Of a stretch of 64,000 nt of DNA, positions 14,001 to 26,241 are shown piece by piece. How positions within the stretch are numbered: the stretch's first letter is position 1; every line of letters starts with the position of its first letter. The stretch is from Mactra quadrangularis (Eukaryota > Mollusca > Bivalvia > Venerida > Mactridae): assembly GCA_025267735.1 (NCBI GenBank), contig CM046301.1, positions 70,273,110 through 70,337,109 of the forward strand, given 5' to 3'. Both the position numbers and the translations under genes were made by a program. The notes beneath the pieces were generated by a model. That model searched no databases. It saw only the letters and a list, made by a program, of their open reading frames with translations, and had not been told where the DNA came from.

Positions 14001-17000
14001 AAAACACATTAGCAGCAACTCTGTTGAATGATGAAGATGATAATCTACTATGACAAATGTCTCTCTCAAGTGTTTGTGTGAATGTTACAAGTATAATTAT
14101 ATCTGGAGATAATGTTGTTTGCGTATGGCAACAACAATAACAACATGATAATGTTCTACTAGTATTGATAATGAATGAGGTCGCTTTATGCACTAATTGA
14201 TTTGTGATTGTCTTTCAAAATTTCCATTAACAATCTTGTTCAGATATATGAATACTAGCTTGCGTAGCAAAATGTAACCGTTGAAAATGTGTTATTTGGA
14301 GACCTCTAAAATGATACAGTTGTATACACACTTTCCTTAGTTCATTAGTTGTTGATAATCTAACAAAATGGGAAAAAACATTTAATGACGTGTCGAGTGA
14401 TCTTGTTTCTTCTGAAACTGAAAACCAATTAACAAAGTTTTCACTTTATATCAATTACTGGTATCATTCCTTCCAATTATAAGTAATTTAAATCACCTGC
14501 TGTTGAACATCACTTTTAAGATAAGTGTTATAAAAATCCAAATTTCGGGATCCTGTAGGGCAAAATAAAGTCAATGAAAACGAATTTAGAATATTCTCAT
14601 TGATTTCAAAATCGTTATCTTACACTGAAAATGTTTTTGTTAACGTAAGAGACGTTCTTTCTGTAAATGTAGAATTCATGAAAGGTCACCACTGGTAAAT
14701 GAACACAATCTGGTTCCAAGCTTTTCAATTCTCCATTTATCATGATTTATATCTTGTGAAATCTAAGACAATGTATTTTTCCAGTGTATTCACTTCGTTG
14801 AATAAAATTTGCATAACAAGCCGTGTAGTAGAAATTGAGAGATGAGAATGTACATCTTAGATGACTTTATAACCTGATTTAATGTAACTGAGCTGGAACT
14901 CTACATAAGACATCATTATACTGTCACATATTGTATAAACTAGCATCTCAATATTCCCTGTGTTTATATTATTGGGGGATATGAAAAATGATTACTCATG
15001 TTAGAAGAAAATGGAGTGGGTTGAACAATGAGACGAACAATAAACTTTGTGCAAATAAACATTGGTTTGAAGATATAAATGATGTCAAGTTTGACAGTAT
15101 ATCAAGCTTGTTTGGTATGTTTTACCAGAGTAATATGAATAGGATGCCACAATCAAAAGTATGACTTAAAACAGATTGGATGAACGATTTTCCAAGTGAC
15201 TATATAATAAATTCCAAAGATAACAGTGCAAACATAAATTCAAAACATTCAATTTTTCAAAATTCTTCATTTGGCACAACATAGTTTGTACCGTTTGTCC
15301 ATGAGGTATAACATTAATGTTTAGTTTAATTTTGTGCTCGATTGATCAACTGCGATCAGTCTTCGTTCAATAATTCAAAGCATTTTCTTCTTAAAATTCC
15401 TCATTTGGCATAATATAGCGTGTACAGTTTATTTAAGTGTTCGAGGTCAGCTATTGTGTTCAGTTTTTGTGAGCCATTATTTACACCTTCTGAACCTACA
15501 TAAATCGGCCAATGTTTCTGTAACATGACAGAAATAAGCCTTGCATGACGCTTTTCCAAGAGGCAATGAAATTCCTGTTAGATCAAAAACAACCACAAAA
15601 ACAACGGTCTCAAATCAAACAATGAGTTAAACATAGACTAAATATATTATGGGTGTTCTTAAAACCTTTGTCTAAGGTGTGTGAATGAAGGTCTCAGGAT
15701 GTGCTTGCACTTTCTTGTAAACTCGTGGTTATTTTCGTCTACATATAATGACGATAGTGATTTAATTGCTGTTTTTGAATCAAAACCACAATGGATTCCA
15801 GAATTTCAATAATATTATATATTTAGTACATTATATTGTAAGTTAACCTCTGAATAACAAAATATTGGGAAATAAAGAAAATGTTAACTGCTGCGTGAAA
15901 ATATTATATTGTTTCCTGGTTAATATAATACACGTATTAAGGAGGAAACGAAAACAGAAATGTAATTACAAAAACATGATATCAAGATAATAATCACCAT
16001 GATAAACAATGGTTTATTATAGAAAAAAATGTAATTATTTTGCGGGAAAAATTATAGTATATACTATTTTTTAAGCCATTTACCATTATTTAGCTTTAAT
16101 TTGAACTAAGGAACGGTATTTAATTTATGTTGTCCGTCGTCTGCGTTTTTTTTCTTTAAATTCTATTTTCCTAGAAAACTATTAAATATTTTAATTGAAT
16201 TTTCATTGACATTTGTCATGTATGATAATTCTTCTTTTTTTTAAAGTGAATTCCTCGAAAACTTTTAACATTGGTATTAAATTATGAACATTCAATGTGT
16301 AATCTTTCTATCAACTTTGTGCAAATTTTATCTTAGGATTAAAATTGGCATATACTTAAGGATCAGCAGTTGTAAAGAAACTAACATTGCAAATTCTCTA
16401 AACAAATCTTAAAAACTATTGATACCATAGCGTTCAATACTTTAGTGCCGATTGGTGTAAGAATATCTTTCATAAGTTGTGTGATAAGCATTCATGGCTT
16501 CAAGATAGTAAATGATTAGTTATCATTGTTTTATGATCCTCTGTAACTTTTGTCATATTACAAACCTTGAATTACTTGTTTAATACAGACTTTAATTAGA
16601 AAATGTTAAAAATATCGGTTTACACTCTTTTTCAGTATCTCGTGTATCAACAGTTTGCTTTTTAGAACTACGTCGCGTGAATAACAAGAGCTACTGAAGA
16701 GTTAATCTCTTAAAATGGCGAAAACTAGAATCTAAAGTCACGCGATGTTCAATTTACTAAATACGAATAATGTATAAATGAAGGCAATCGAAGTTCACGT
16801 ATTAACTATACAGTAAAGCGAGCGCACAATGTAAATCTCCCGTTATACATTGATCAATTATGTTGTAATATTTATTTTCAGGCAACAACAGATTTGTACA
16901 ACAATTGTACAACTACTCACTCTGGAACCTCGGCTGCAGCACCGGAAGCAGCTGGTATTTTTGCTCTAGCTTTAGAAGCCAAGTAAGTTGTGCTTGAATC

Positions 17001-20000
17001 TTATAAACTTGCTATTTGTAGTAGAGTCTTAGAATATTAAGAACAGCAAATGATAAAAGAACAGACCTTCAACACAGTCAATGAGCAAAGAGAGAGATTG
17101 TTTTAGAATTTTTATTAAATGGACGCCGACAATTATATAATTCCATGTACAGTATTCAAATTTATACAGATTAAAATTCTTGTTTCATAATAACACGCTC
17201 GTTTGTGCCATATGGACGACTTTCTAATCTGACAGATTTCAAGTTGATAATCATATCAAACTTCGTTCTGGACCTCAGCATCGTTCTTAAGCATTTACCA
17301 CTTTTAAATGCATTGAGAAATCAACGATTCTCGAAACCAATTCTACTAATGATTATGCAATATGTTTAAACACCTTCACATTTCCATAAAAAGTGCTTAT
17401 ACATACACTTATGGACACTTTTTTGAGTGTGCATATTAATCTTAAATTAATTAAGCATTTTAATAATTGTCTCAGGATGACAAAACAATTCCCTCATTAA
17501 AGTTTCCATATTGAGTTTCTATTTGCAAACCACCCACGTTGTATGATTTCTTGTAGTTATCAAATTGAGATTAAAGTCGACATTGTAATGTTCTAAATCA
17601 ATACGAGTAGTTACCATGAAGTGATCTACCGTTTCTTATGCGACGTGATCCCTCGTTAGTTCAGTATTAGCTATTTCATCTTGTAAAAAATATAGACGTT
17701 TATGACATTAAATAAACCCTAGTTCCCAAGTAAGAAAATTAATGAAAAGTGAATACAAGGCAATGCTGCATCTAAAGTTAGAATTATAGGATGTTATCTT
17801 ACAGATGAAATAATGTAACAACACATATTTTTCTACTGCTTCTGATCTTCTTACAAACAAACAAGTAACAATGTATTCATGTCTTGCGTGATTAATCTCA
17901 TCTTGTTTGCTGTATTTGTCTGACACATTATTCTAACTAATTTAATCATTTCTTTTTTCGTTATTTTATATTTTATTCTTGACAAAGTTCTCTTCAAGGA
18001 ATCTTGTTTTCGTGACAATGTCAACTATTATTATGTCAAAACGAGATCACTGAAGTTTTGTAACGGATAATTATATGCACTGTGTTGTGGACACGTACAT
18101 TACAGTATGTGAAATGTCTTTACGTTCTGTCATTAACATAACGCCAGATATTGCGATTCTTGTTGGGATATGGGACAAAAAAGTAACAATAACACGGTGG
18201 AAATAAGGGTGTTTATTTACCCTTTTTGTGTCATCCTTGTAATGTTGGTTGACATGAGTGTATTGATCCATGCACGTGTTGCTTTGTAATATCATGTATG
18301 TTTTAATGTAACTGCCATGTTTATCCTCACATTTTATACAGAAATAAATCTATTTAATATATTTAACATTGCTGCAGAATTCAACTACAAGCCGCCCGGC
18401 TAGCTCAGTTGGTAGCACACAAGTCTACTGATCGAGAGGTCGTGGGCTCGATTTCCGGGCGGGGCATACTTTTGTGGAGCTTGATCATGAAATTATTTCT
18501 ATGGCCATTCTCCCTCCTACCAATGCTTTTTAATCATGTAGGGCAGTTGTCAGTCACTGACGAAAGTATACGCTTAGTAGTTGGTTAACAGCTAAATACA
18601 GATATTTAGCCTTTCCAGGAGGAGTGAGTAGATTGACTGACCACCGTTATATAACCTAAACAATGTGTTTCTACGGCGTTAAACCCCCCCCCCCAAAAAA
18701 AGAATGCAAGTACATCTATATTTTATGTAATTTAATGTTTATATGACACAACTATGAACCCACATAACAAATCACTTTGTATATGTATGATAATTAAAGA
18801 TATTTCTACAGATGTGACACGATCTATAGCAGGTTGATCGAAGCATTTGTTAACATAACACCACAAACTTGTGAAATAATTGACTGTGCGATCGTGTGTC
18901 AGTCAATTACGAAAACATCACTGATCACCAATCAATAAATAGTGACAAACGTTGCTCAGAATAATATCACCTTTGTATCCTAATATTGAGTGTATAGTAA
19001 CTAGTAGCAGAGATTGTTCACCTGAATGTGATCATTATTCAGCTGTTGTCAATACCAATGTCAATAAAATAAGCTATAAAAAACCTTGAAGTTTTTTATA
19101 CTCGTTTTATTACAAACACCTCCAAATGTATTCATTTTCGCCTAGAAACCAGAAATTATTTCAAAATTGACAACATGAATACGTATGTTAGAGTTGACCT
19201 GACCCATTTAAGGAAGCAACAAGTGAATTTATAAATTTTGAAAGGACAAAACAAAATGTTAAAGACAAAAGATACAAATTATAGAAGCATCAACGTCATA
19301 CTAGATTATTCAGAAATATATAAAAATGCCCTGAGTGTGTCTTTGTGTTGTTTTTCTATGACATTTTGTTATTGGATGATAAATCATGCTTTCAAGCATG
19401 ACGTGTTTTGTTCCCTCTGTCGTCTGTTTATATATTAAAACCTTATACCCTGACTAGATCGTGAAAACACTAATACTAAAGCAATATATTGTAGATGTGA
19501 AAGACAATCCCGATGAAACAATGCTTGTCATAAAAGAACTGTGAAATTACGGATTGCAATACAGGCTTCTTCTTTCACTTGCGTCAATTTGTAAATACTA
19601 AATAAATGCCAAGTCATGATATTGATTTTCAGTCTTCACAATGATCTTATTAATAAATTGTACTAATGCTGGTATCCATTTTCTTGGTTTAATTACGTCT
19701 ACTAATCATATTTATCAGTAAAGGTTTTATAAGATTTTGTTTATGAAAGAAAAAAGTAGTCAACTAAATTAAACAATGCTTTTCAAAAATAAATCTTCCT
19801 AATAGTGGATATAACAGGAGCTAGGGTATTTTCTATGTCCTGAGATTTATTGATATAAAGTTTCAAACCGGAATAGATGAGAAATTAGAAACATAGTTAT
19901 TTATTTATTTATTTATTGGAGTTAACGCCGTGTCAACACAATTAAGGTCATTTTACGGCGTCCAGCGCACCTAAGCTAGCTTTCCTGGACCATTGTCTAT

Positions 20001-22192
20001 AACCAGTACTCACCTACCCTTCCACAAAGCCGGAAATGTGAAACATAGATGTAGCCTATAAATGTTAACAGAGTAATGTTGACGACGCACGTGTATGGAC
20101 TCCTTGCAACCCACCTAACCACAGTATTTTACTATGATCACTTTTGCTCAAGGGAACTTATACAAACTAGAAAAAAACACAAACAGCTTTTCCGATTTCC
20201 TCCTAGGCTTAGAAAACACAACGTTTTTGTAAAGTGATTTCATGATCTTATTTTGTCTATTTACAGCCGAAACCTAACGTGGAGAGATATGCAACATTTA
20301 ACAGTGTTGACTTCAAAGAGAAATCGTCTGTTTGATCCATATTTGAAACATTTCTGGCAATATAATGGTGCAGGTCTAGAATTTAATCATCTTTTTGGTT
20401 ATGGTGTATTAGATGCCGGTGCTATGGTATTTATGGCCAATCACTGGAAACCATTACCTGAAAGATTTCATTGTACTGCTGGCTCTATCAAGAAGGAAAT
20501 GTAAGTTTATAAAGCAATGCTCAACAAAAACGTCTATGATACCAGAAAAATAATAACTGAATGTGTTCCAAAAATAGACCTTGTGGATAGACTAATATCA
20601 TTAAGTTTTGTTTTTGTATCTTATATAAGATTATGATAAGCCGACCACCGTTTCAGACAAACAAAAAGCGTTGATGAAAGACGTGCAAATCAATATGTCT
20701 TACTATCTATTCATTTGCCATATATTTAGATTCTAATATAAGAGTATTATTACAATATGGACGCATTTAATCTAACGAAGTTAAGCTATAAGCAATTCAG
20801 GTATTTTACTTTTTTTAGAAATGTTAGTACAAACTTACAAAATACATTCTGACAATTGATACTTTCATATCATTTACTATTACATTTTGTATGCTCTTTT
20901 TACTTTTAGGAACTTTGGTACAAACGAACCAATTACTCTTACAATTGACACTGACGCCTGTAAAGGTACTGATAATGAAGTCAACTACCTTGAACATCTA
21001 CAAGCTTTTGTTACAGTAAAATCATCCTACCGTGGTAATATCGTGATGCATCTAACATCACCAATGAATACAACGTAAGTTTAAGTTACAATTGTTTTAC
21101 AAAATATCCTTTATTGTATAACCATCTGACTCTAATTATTTTTTATGATATAAAACACATTCGAATGGTGCACTAAAGTCATATGTTGATGAGATACCAC
21201 TCAGTAATAATCTATCGATAAAAATGAATATACTTAATGTAATTTAGAATTTGGAATACCAATTTATCACATTCGTACCTTCTGAAAAAGAGGAAGCATT
21301 TCAATAAATACAATGTGACGAATACTGTATGTAACCACCTCAGTGTTGGCTGGCCTTATCTAAAACGTATCTCATATTCGTGAGAATCATAAATACACCA
21401 GATAAACTTGTTGAAAAAGTCCCATTATATGCAATACTCAGTTATCTGAAATATTTTTCTTTTATGAATCCTTGTAATAAGTTTTCAATATTTTCCATTT
21501 TGTCATAATATATTATTTCTATGTTGATGTGCCATTAAACTCAAACAAACAAGCAGAAGTATTATATTAGTTGTTTTTAAAGTAATGGCCAAGAAAAGTA
21601 AAACATAAATGCTGCCATTTTACTTTGCTGACAAGAGTATAATTCTGTCGTACTGGTCAATTAATTACTTTGAATATAACCACAATCATAGTATGAAATT
21701 TATATGTTTGTGAAATTTTAGTGTAGTGAGCTCATACGATCTAATGTAAGTACATATAAAGCGCAACTCGGGCACCCAACGAATGCGTGTCTCTCACAAA
21801 GCTACCAAATGAAGTTATTTCAATGCATTTTGTAAGACAAATTCAGATCTTGTCAAAAGTATATCTGAGAAATGTTATGGATCTTCTATTACAATTACAG
21901 GTCCATGATTCTGAGCCAAAGACCCAATGATGACGAGCATAAGAATGGATTTACTCGTTGGCCATTCATGACAACACATACATGGGCTGAGGCACCACGT
22001 GGTACATGGACACTACGAGTTGAAAATATTCCTGGAAAGAATAATGAATATGATGATGGTTTGTTCAGGGAATGGACATTAGTATTACATGGAACACGTG
22101 ACCCACCATATCACCATCAAGACGCCGATGAAGAGAATCAGACTAAACTCTTCAAAGTTAAGAGAATGCATGATATGGCAATGAAGAACTAA
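1975..22192 (+). CDS. PCSK2: Prohormone convertase 2 (3' 12 exons, 595 residues visible)
   Basis: PC2 is a subtilisin/kexin-type serine endoprotease of secretory granules. It cuts prohormones and proneuropeptides after paired basic residues. Twelve exons join in frame to 595 residues plus stop (human PC2 has 638); the signal peptide and start of the prodomain are missing upstream. Numbering from the first visible residue: inner prodomain site RFRR near 19-22, primary prodomain cleavage RSKR/G at 47-51, catalytic Asp132 (MDDG), His173 (HGTRC), oxyanion-hole Asp275 (SGDGG) and Ser349 (SGTSAAAP). Asp in place of Asn in the oxyanion hole is the hallmark that separates PC2 from furin and PC1/3. 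The P domain follows from about 430 and ends in a short charged tail. Odd points: about 24 extra residues after the prodomain cleavage site, and RGN in place of RGD at 485-487. Introns range from a few hundred bases to 3.9 kb. Confidence 0.97.
5598..5783 (+). CDS. PCSK2: PCSK2 exon: prodomain end and mature N-terminus
   Basis: 62 codons, phase 0 at both ends, after TTTTTCAG and before GTAAGT. It carries the autocatalytic cleavage site RSKR/GY. An unusually long mature N-terminal stretch follows before [10 protein letters not shown], which aligns with DPLFTKQWYL of vertebrate PC2. Confidence 0.93.
5810..5960 (-). repeat. SINE family A tail fragment (reverse)
   Basis: The minus strand matches the 3' body of the SINEs at 18390-18701 and 28787-29100, including AGCTAAATC, TTTTCAGGA, the GACCGCCGTAATATGA block and the GGCGTTAA end. 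The tRNA head is missing. The fragment starts about 25 bases after the exon donor site. Confidence 0.6.
6830..6900 (-). repeat. Degenerate tRNA-like (SINE) fragment
   Basis: On the minus strand a B-box-like GAGTTCGATTCAT is followed by GGCCGTGAC. A similar block (GGGTTCGATTCCTGG, then CACGGC) occurs at 1157-1185, again reversed. Too decayed to place in a family. Confidence 0.35.
7174..7282 (+). CDS. PCSK2: PCSK2 exon: catalytic Asp
   Basis: 109 bases (36 codons plus one base) after TTATTTCAG and before GTAAGA. It encodes [10 protein letters not shown] and the catalytic aspartate in IMDDG. The last base joins the next exon to make Gly. Confidence 0.95.
8875..8912 (+). CDS. PCSK2: PCSK2 exon: 38-base microexon
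   Basis: A 38-base exon encodes (G)[12 protein letters not shown], matching GIDYLHPDL of PC2. Acceptor CAATTTCAG, donor GTAAGT; it returns the frame to phase 0. It is too short to find by an open-frame scan, and the match of peptide and phase on both sides is what supports it. Confidence 0.93.
8924..8990 (+). repeat. ATT/ATC-rich microsatellite
   Basis: Impure run of TTATT, ATCATT and TATTACC-type triplets immediately after the microexon donor. Confidence 0.55.
10063..10139 (+). CDS. PCSK2: PCSK2 exon: SYDFSSND segment
   Basis: 77 bases (25 codons plus two) after ATATTTCAG and before GTAAGT. It encodes [12 protein letters not shown] and [11 protein letters not shown], strongly conserved in PC2 between the catalytic Asp and His. 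The split Ser codon completes in the next exon. Confidence 0.95.
10743..10831 (+). CDS. PCSK2: PCSK2 exon: catalytic His
   Basis: 89 bases after CACTTTCAG and before GTATGA. It starts with the catalytic histidine motif HGTRCAGE and ends with GVAYDSKVA, as in all kexin-type convertases. Confidence 0.95.
12038..12213 (+). CDS. PCSK2: PCSK2 exon: catalytic domain core
   Basis: 176 bases after TGATTTCAG and before GTAAGC, ending in phase 0. It encodes [29 protein letters not shown] and the helix before the oxyanion-hole strand. Confidence 0.96.
13760..13975 (+). CDS. PCSK2: PCSK2 exon: oxyanion-hole Asp
   Basis: 72 codons, phase 0 at both ends, after TACTGTAG and before GTGAGT. It encodes YVWASGDGG, where Asp replaces the Asn of other convertases (the PC2 signature), then [17 protein letters not shown] and [12 protein letters not shown]. 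Confidence 0.96.
13976..16881 (+). other. PCSK2 intron, 2.9 kb
   Basis: No exon or clear mobile element seen. About 60 bases are imperfectly repeated: 15241-15300 and 15377-15436 share TTCATTTGGCA, TAATATAG-like text and GTACMGTTT. This may be an old local duplication. Confidence 0.5.
16882..16982 (+). CDS. PCSK2: PCSK2 exon: catalytic Ser
   Basis: 101 bases after TATTTTCAG and before GTAAGT. It encodes [25 protein letters not shown] (written here in two overlapping motifs: NNCTTTHSG and [12 protein letters not shown]). It carries the nucleophilic serine and an N-glycosylation sequon NCT, and ends with a split Asn codon. Confidence 0.96.
18390..18701 (+). repeat. tRNA-Lys-like SINE, family A, with degenerate target-site duplication
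   Basis: The head GCCCGGCTAGCTCAGTTGG and the later GGTCGTGGG/CTCGATT resemble the A and B boxes of animal tRNA-Lys. A 240-base body shared with 28787-29100 follows, then C and A runs. Flanks GAATTCAACTACA (18377-18389) and GAATGCAAGTACA (18702-18714) match at 11 of 13 bases and look like a decayed target-site duplication. The tRNA part is too changed to be a working tRNA gene. Confidence 0.85.
19897..20039 (-). repeat. SINE family B, 5'-truncated, with 9-bp target-site duplication
   Basis: In minus orientation this is only the 3' part of family B: ATTTATT tail, TTAACGCCGTGTCAACACA, CGTCCAGCGCACCTAA and GCTTTCCTGGACC. It lies between two copies of GAAACATAG (19888-19896 and 20040-20048), the expected trace of retroposition with 5' truncation. 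It sits in the intron before exon 20267. Confidence 0.85.
20267..20500 (+). CDS. PCSK2: PCSK2 exon: end of catalytic domain, start of P domain
   Basis: 234 bases after TATTTACAG and before GTAAGT. It encodes [36 protein letters not shown] and the Cys of ERFHC at the start of the P domain. Confidence 0.96.
20910..21074 (+). CDS. PCSK2: PCSK2 exon: P domain
   Basis: 165 bases after ACTTTTAG and before GTAAGT. It encodes the TDAC strand, [11 protein letters not shown] and LTSPMNTT. The position of the conserved RRGDL motif reads YRGNI, so the Asp is lost. Confidence 0.94.
21901..22192 (+). CDS. PCSK2: PCSK2 last exon: P domain end and C-terminal tail
   Basis: 292 bases after CAATTACAG, with the stop at 22190-22192. 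It encodes [19 protein letters not shown] and [10 protein letters not shown], then a charged tail ending [10 protein letters not shown]. The tail is shorter than in vertebrate PC2 and lacks the long acidic segment there. Confidence 0.96.
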
Positions 22193-24412
22193 AAGGAATT
22201 AAAAGGACACAAATATAAAAGACAATATATGAAAAATCTGGATACTTGTATTATACAATTACACATCTATAGAGTTTATTGACAAGTTTTGGTTTATTTT
22301 ATGATAACTTTCTTAAATTATAGTTTGTAATTTTTAGCCAAATTTTAAGTTTCGTTTCGATGACTCTATATGATGGTTTGTGTGTATACAAGTATCTATG
22401 TTAAATGATGATTATTTTTTATCTTAAATTCTCTCAAAATCTCCCATACCCTTAGAGTTGTTTGTTAATATACAAACATGACTTTGTGCAATATTATATA
22501 AATCAATGGTGAATATTTTATGTTAAACATGCATTCTATTCTTTAGAACAAAGGAGTATTGTATTATTTTGTGAAAATAGTGAATATTGATTAGTGAGGG
22601 CTATTGTATTTGAGCTTATTAAAATCTCGACCTCAAAGTAACTAACAGTAGCAATGCTGACTCTGAAAACGTACAACGGAAGGATAGACTGATTAGTTCT
22701 GGTAAAAACATGTAACAAAAAATGTTTAAAACGTTGACTTGTCTCAGTTAAAGCAATTTCAATTCTGAAAGGTATTACGTTTAGATAGATATCTTTATAG
22801 TACCAAACATTTAATTGGACGTTTTTAAGAAGTGGCCAAATTTGCTATTTTTCTCGGAATGTTATTGATTGATTTATGTTTTGTCTCAGTATGGATCTGT
22901 TTAAGAAATTAATAATTTCTTTGAATGAATGAAGTATATGATATGTAAAACTCAATGTGCTAAAATAATTAAATCTAATGCTTTATATCTAGATCACCAG
23001 GCATTAAACTGAAACATTGTTCAAACTCTTCTTGTTTTTAGAACTAATTCTTTCGGTTTGAAATTATTGTCAACTGTTTTATTTAATGGAATGCCGTTGA
23101 CTCTTGGCATAGGAGCGTTCATTTCTAAGAAGTTGAAATGTTAGGCAAAGCTTTTGACAGCAAAGATCGTCAATTCCGTTTCAAAATTATAAAATATACA
23201 TAGATATATGAAATATATATTATATATATAATCTACAATTATTTTTATACGTTGTTGGGGTGTAAGTGTTACATTATGTATGTGTAAATCATCCTTAATT
23301 ATATTATAATTATATATTGTTATCAAATCATCTATATTTCATCATTAGTATAAAATCGTGAACCTCTATATATAAATTATCATTATATTCACGTAAGAAA
23401 ATACATAGAACAGAAACAAATACTTTAATCACTGAGATATTCTTGATTAGATTTATTTTCTTTTATCTTATTAACTTCTAAAGCATCAAGATTTCCATAT
23501 ATCTCATTTATGGCTTAACGAATGCTCGTTTAAGTTGAAGGTTGTTTGAATGGAATAAAACGATGTATAACAATCATATTACTTATTTTAATCATTTCTA
23601 TTACAACATTTATAATTTATGTAGAATCACAGCTGCGTAGCTATATGAAGCACAATGAAAAGCTTACACTGCATATGGCACGTTTGAGCTGTAAAACTGT
23701 TAAACTAGGTTTCTTATGTTAAAAATGTCGTATAAAGTTAAAGATAACCTATGTCCTGGACCTCGGTGTAATGTCATCTCTGACTACCACTCTGGAAAGT
23801 ATCATAGACATAAGTCTTTCAAAATATTACTTTTTACATTTAATGTGTTATAATTTATGACAACTGTTTCGTATGATTAAATATTACGTTTGTTTGTTGA
23901 CTATATTAATTATAATTTTATGGATAGGTAGTTCCACCTCTGATTGACGAAGTATCACAAAGGGCAATGCAATTGGTTTATTTAATTGCGAAAAAACGCT
24001 AGTAACTATAGTGTTTGCAATTTCAACATATAAAATAATACAGATAGATAGTTTTTTATTTATTTCCATAACATTTACAAATGTATGAGGACAATAATGC
24101 ATAGTATAAGATGGCAAAACAGTGTGTACAGAAAATCAATACAAAATGAACATAGATAAATATATATAAATATATCTGAATACTAGTACTTGTATTTCGA
24201 ATTTCAAGTACGTGGAGAAGGTCATATATATATGACACATTTAGCAACATCAGATTATATGATTACTAATTAATTAGTTACGTGGTGACACTGTAAAACT
24301 GTATTTTTTTTTTTTAAATGTATTTTACCATTAAGTACTTATCAGATATATGCATACATATATACTACTTACATATATACTTAAACATGACAAAATAATG
24401 TATATATTTTCA
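22193..24412 (+). other. PCSK2 3' UTR and intergenic
   Basis: Follows the PCSK2 stop; AT-rich, no coding exon seen. Possible poly(A) signals are ATTAAA near 23003 and AATAAA at 23554-23559; neither can be confirmed without transcripts. A TA-rich run lies at 23206-23232. Confidence 0.45.
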
Positions 24413-24823
24413 TTAAACATTATATAATATAGAATTTCTTAAAATAAATGCATTGTGAATATACATACCCAGGTTTCTAATTATTGCTTTACTTTCTGAG
24501 TTAATTAGATCTATAAATTTGACCATACTTGGTCTTGACCAATATTTTCTAAGAATGTACTGTTTCCTAAGATCTGTATACATATTACATTCAAGGATGA
24601 AATGAAATTCATCTTCTAATTTGTTACAGTTAAAACATATTCTTTCATTTACTGGAGTTCTTATTGGTTTAACCCACCTACCAGATTCAATATGCAGTTT
24701 ATGAGATGATAGTCTTAAGCGACTTAAAGCTTGACAAAATTTATTTACTGTAAAGTATTCTAAATAAGGTTGGAATCTAAAATTTGAAATATTATTATAT
24801 ACATACAAGTATAAATATAACAA
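24413..24823 (-). mobile_element. 5'-truncated non-LTR retrotransposon, reverse-transcriptase ORF C-terminus
   Basis: An open frame of about 136 codons on the minus strand has the look of the C-terminal end of an animal LINE ORF2. It carries SRLRLSSHKLHIESGRW and then a Cys/His cluster CFNCNKLEDEFHFILEC (C-x2-C-x8-H-x3-C), followed by YTDLRKQYI. No endonuclease or polymerase core is present, and the frame is closed by a stop just upstream, as expected for a 5'-truncated dead copy. The first codon is TTG, so it is not a gene start. The clade could not be decided. Confidence 0.75.
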
Positions 24824-25779
24824 ACTATTGACAATAAATAATCAAGACCTAGTTACGATATTAGAATAGCCAAAACCTGTGATGTCAGAGGAAATCGATA
24901 AAAAAACGACACAGAAGAAATATATTTTAAGATATTACAATTTTCTCTTATAGTACCATTGTCATCATAAATGAAAACATAAAGTAATATTGTTGTTGTT
25001 GATGTAGTTGTTGTTATCATCAGTTATTGTTTTGTGGATTATCATCATCAAGTACATAAAATATATAGTGTCACATCGATCACTAGTCTCATATGGGAAC
25101 TTGAAGATCAGGCTCAAATCTGACGTATTTTCAAAACTGAACTATTTATATAATATGATTACCAACATTTTAGAGTTGAAAATGGTTGGTATGGTTTACG
25201 AGACATTGGCCCTGTAATCAAAATGTCTTCATTTATTTTATATATGCTTTAAAATGGCAATATTGCTATTAAAGCATTAGTTGTTTTGTTCACGACCGAA
25301 TATATTTCGATGAAGTGAACAAAATTAATGAGATAATGCAATAATTAAAATACTACAACAACATTTTCAACTTACTTTGAACGTTTAATTGACACCAGTA
25401 TTCAATAAACCTGATTGAATCATATCATAACTACGCGACTACATGTCGATATAGATGTAACACAACCTTAGGTACCCATATGAAACTAGCGATCAATGCT
25501 TCATTATAGATGAAATGTACTACCAAATAAAAACAAAAGAAGTCAAATCAAGTAAAATATTTTGGAGTGGTTATATTTTTTAAGTTAACATCTATCACCT
25601 GAAGTAACAACGGCAAAAATTGATATAATTTTAAACTTGGTAAAAGATGAGAATTTCAATATTTTTCCTTATTCGAGAATATTTAAGAAATAATAAACTA
25701 AAAAAAAATAGAGTGATTTGTTGTCTTTTAATCACGAGTTGTGGCTTATTTTTATCTTTACTGAACTATTCAGTGTTTT

Positions 25780-26241
25780 GTCTGGTTCCCAGTCGTACTT
25801 TGACGGGTAAAAGTACGTCAGGTAAAGCAGAATCATGGTGACGCCCGAAGTATTGTTCAATGTATAGGATAATTCTGTTTTCAAATGAACATTTCTCTCT
25901 AGGTCCTAAATCAAAGGAACTCAGTACAAGAATTACAATGGATACCTTGTTTTTAGTCATTCCAAAATTCAAACGAGAAAAAGTCATTGTCTAAATCGTG
26001 TCCATTTTGCAGACATGATCTTTGATTAATCGTTCGCTAAATTTAGGTGCATACAGAAAAATCGAGTTTTAATTACCTATATAGTACCGGACACTCACCA
26101 AATTGACAATCGTCAATACATTCATACTAAGTAAAGAGAAAATGGAAGAAAAGTTTGTAACCTGATGATGCCCTGGTAGGCGCCGCCATTATCGCCTGAC
26201 CCATTAACAATAATGTGGTAAGGGGCAGGTAAACCAGACTA
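25780..26241. mobile_element. MITE-like interspersed repeat, copy 1
   Basis: About 460 bases align along their whole length, in the same orientation, with 44019-44529. Both copies begin GTCTGGTTCCCAGTC and end GGGCAGGTAAWCCAGACTA. The outer GTCTGGTT is inverted at the other end (AACCAGAC), an 8-bp terminal inverted repeat. No open frame of interest, so it is probably a non-autonomous DNA element. Confidence 0.65.

Noticed and set aside
18390..18465. tRNA-Lys-like sequence as a working tRNA gene (also at 28793)
   Set aside because: The anticodon arm and acceptor stem are altered and the sequence runs into a shared SINE body with target-site duplications.
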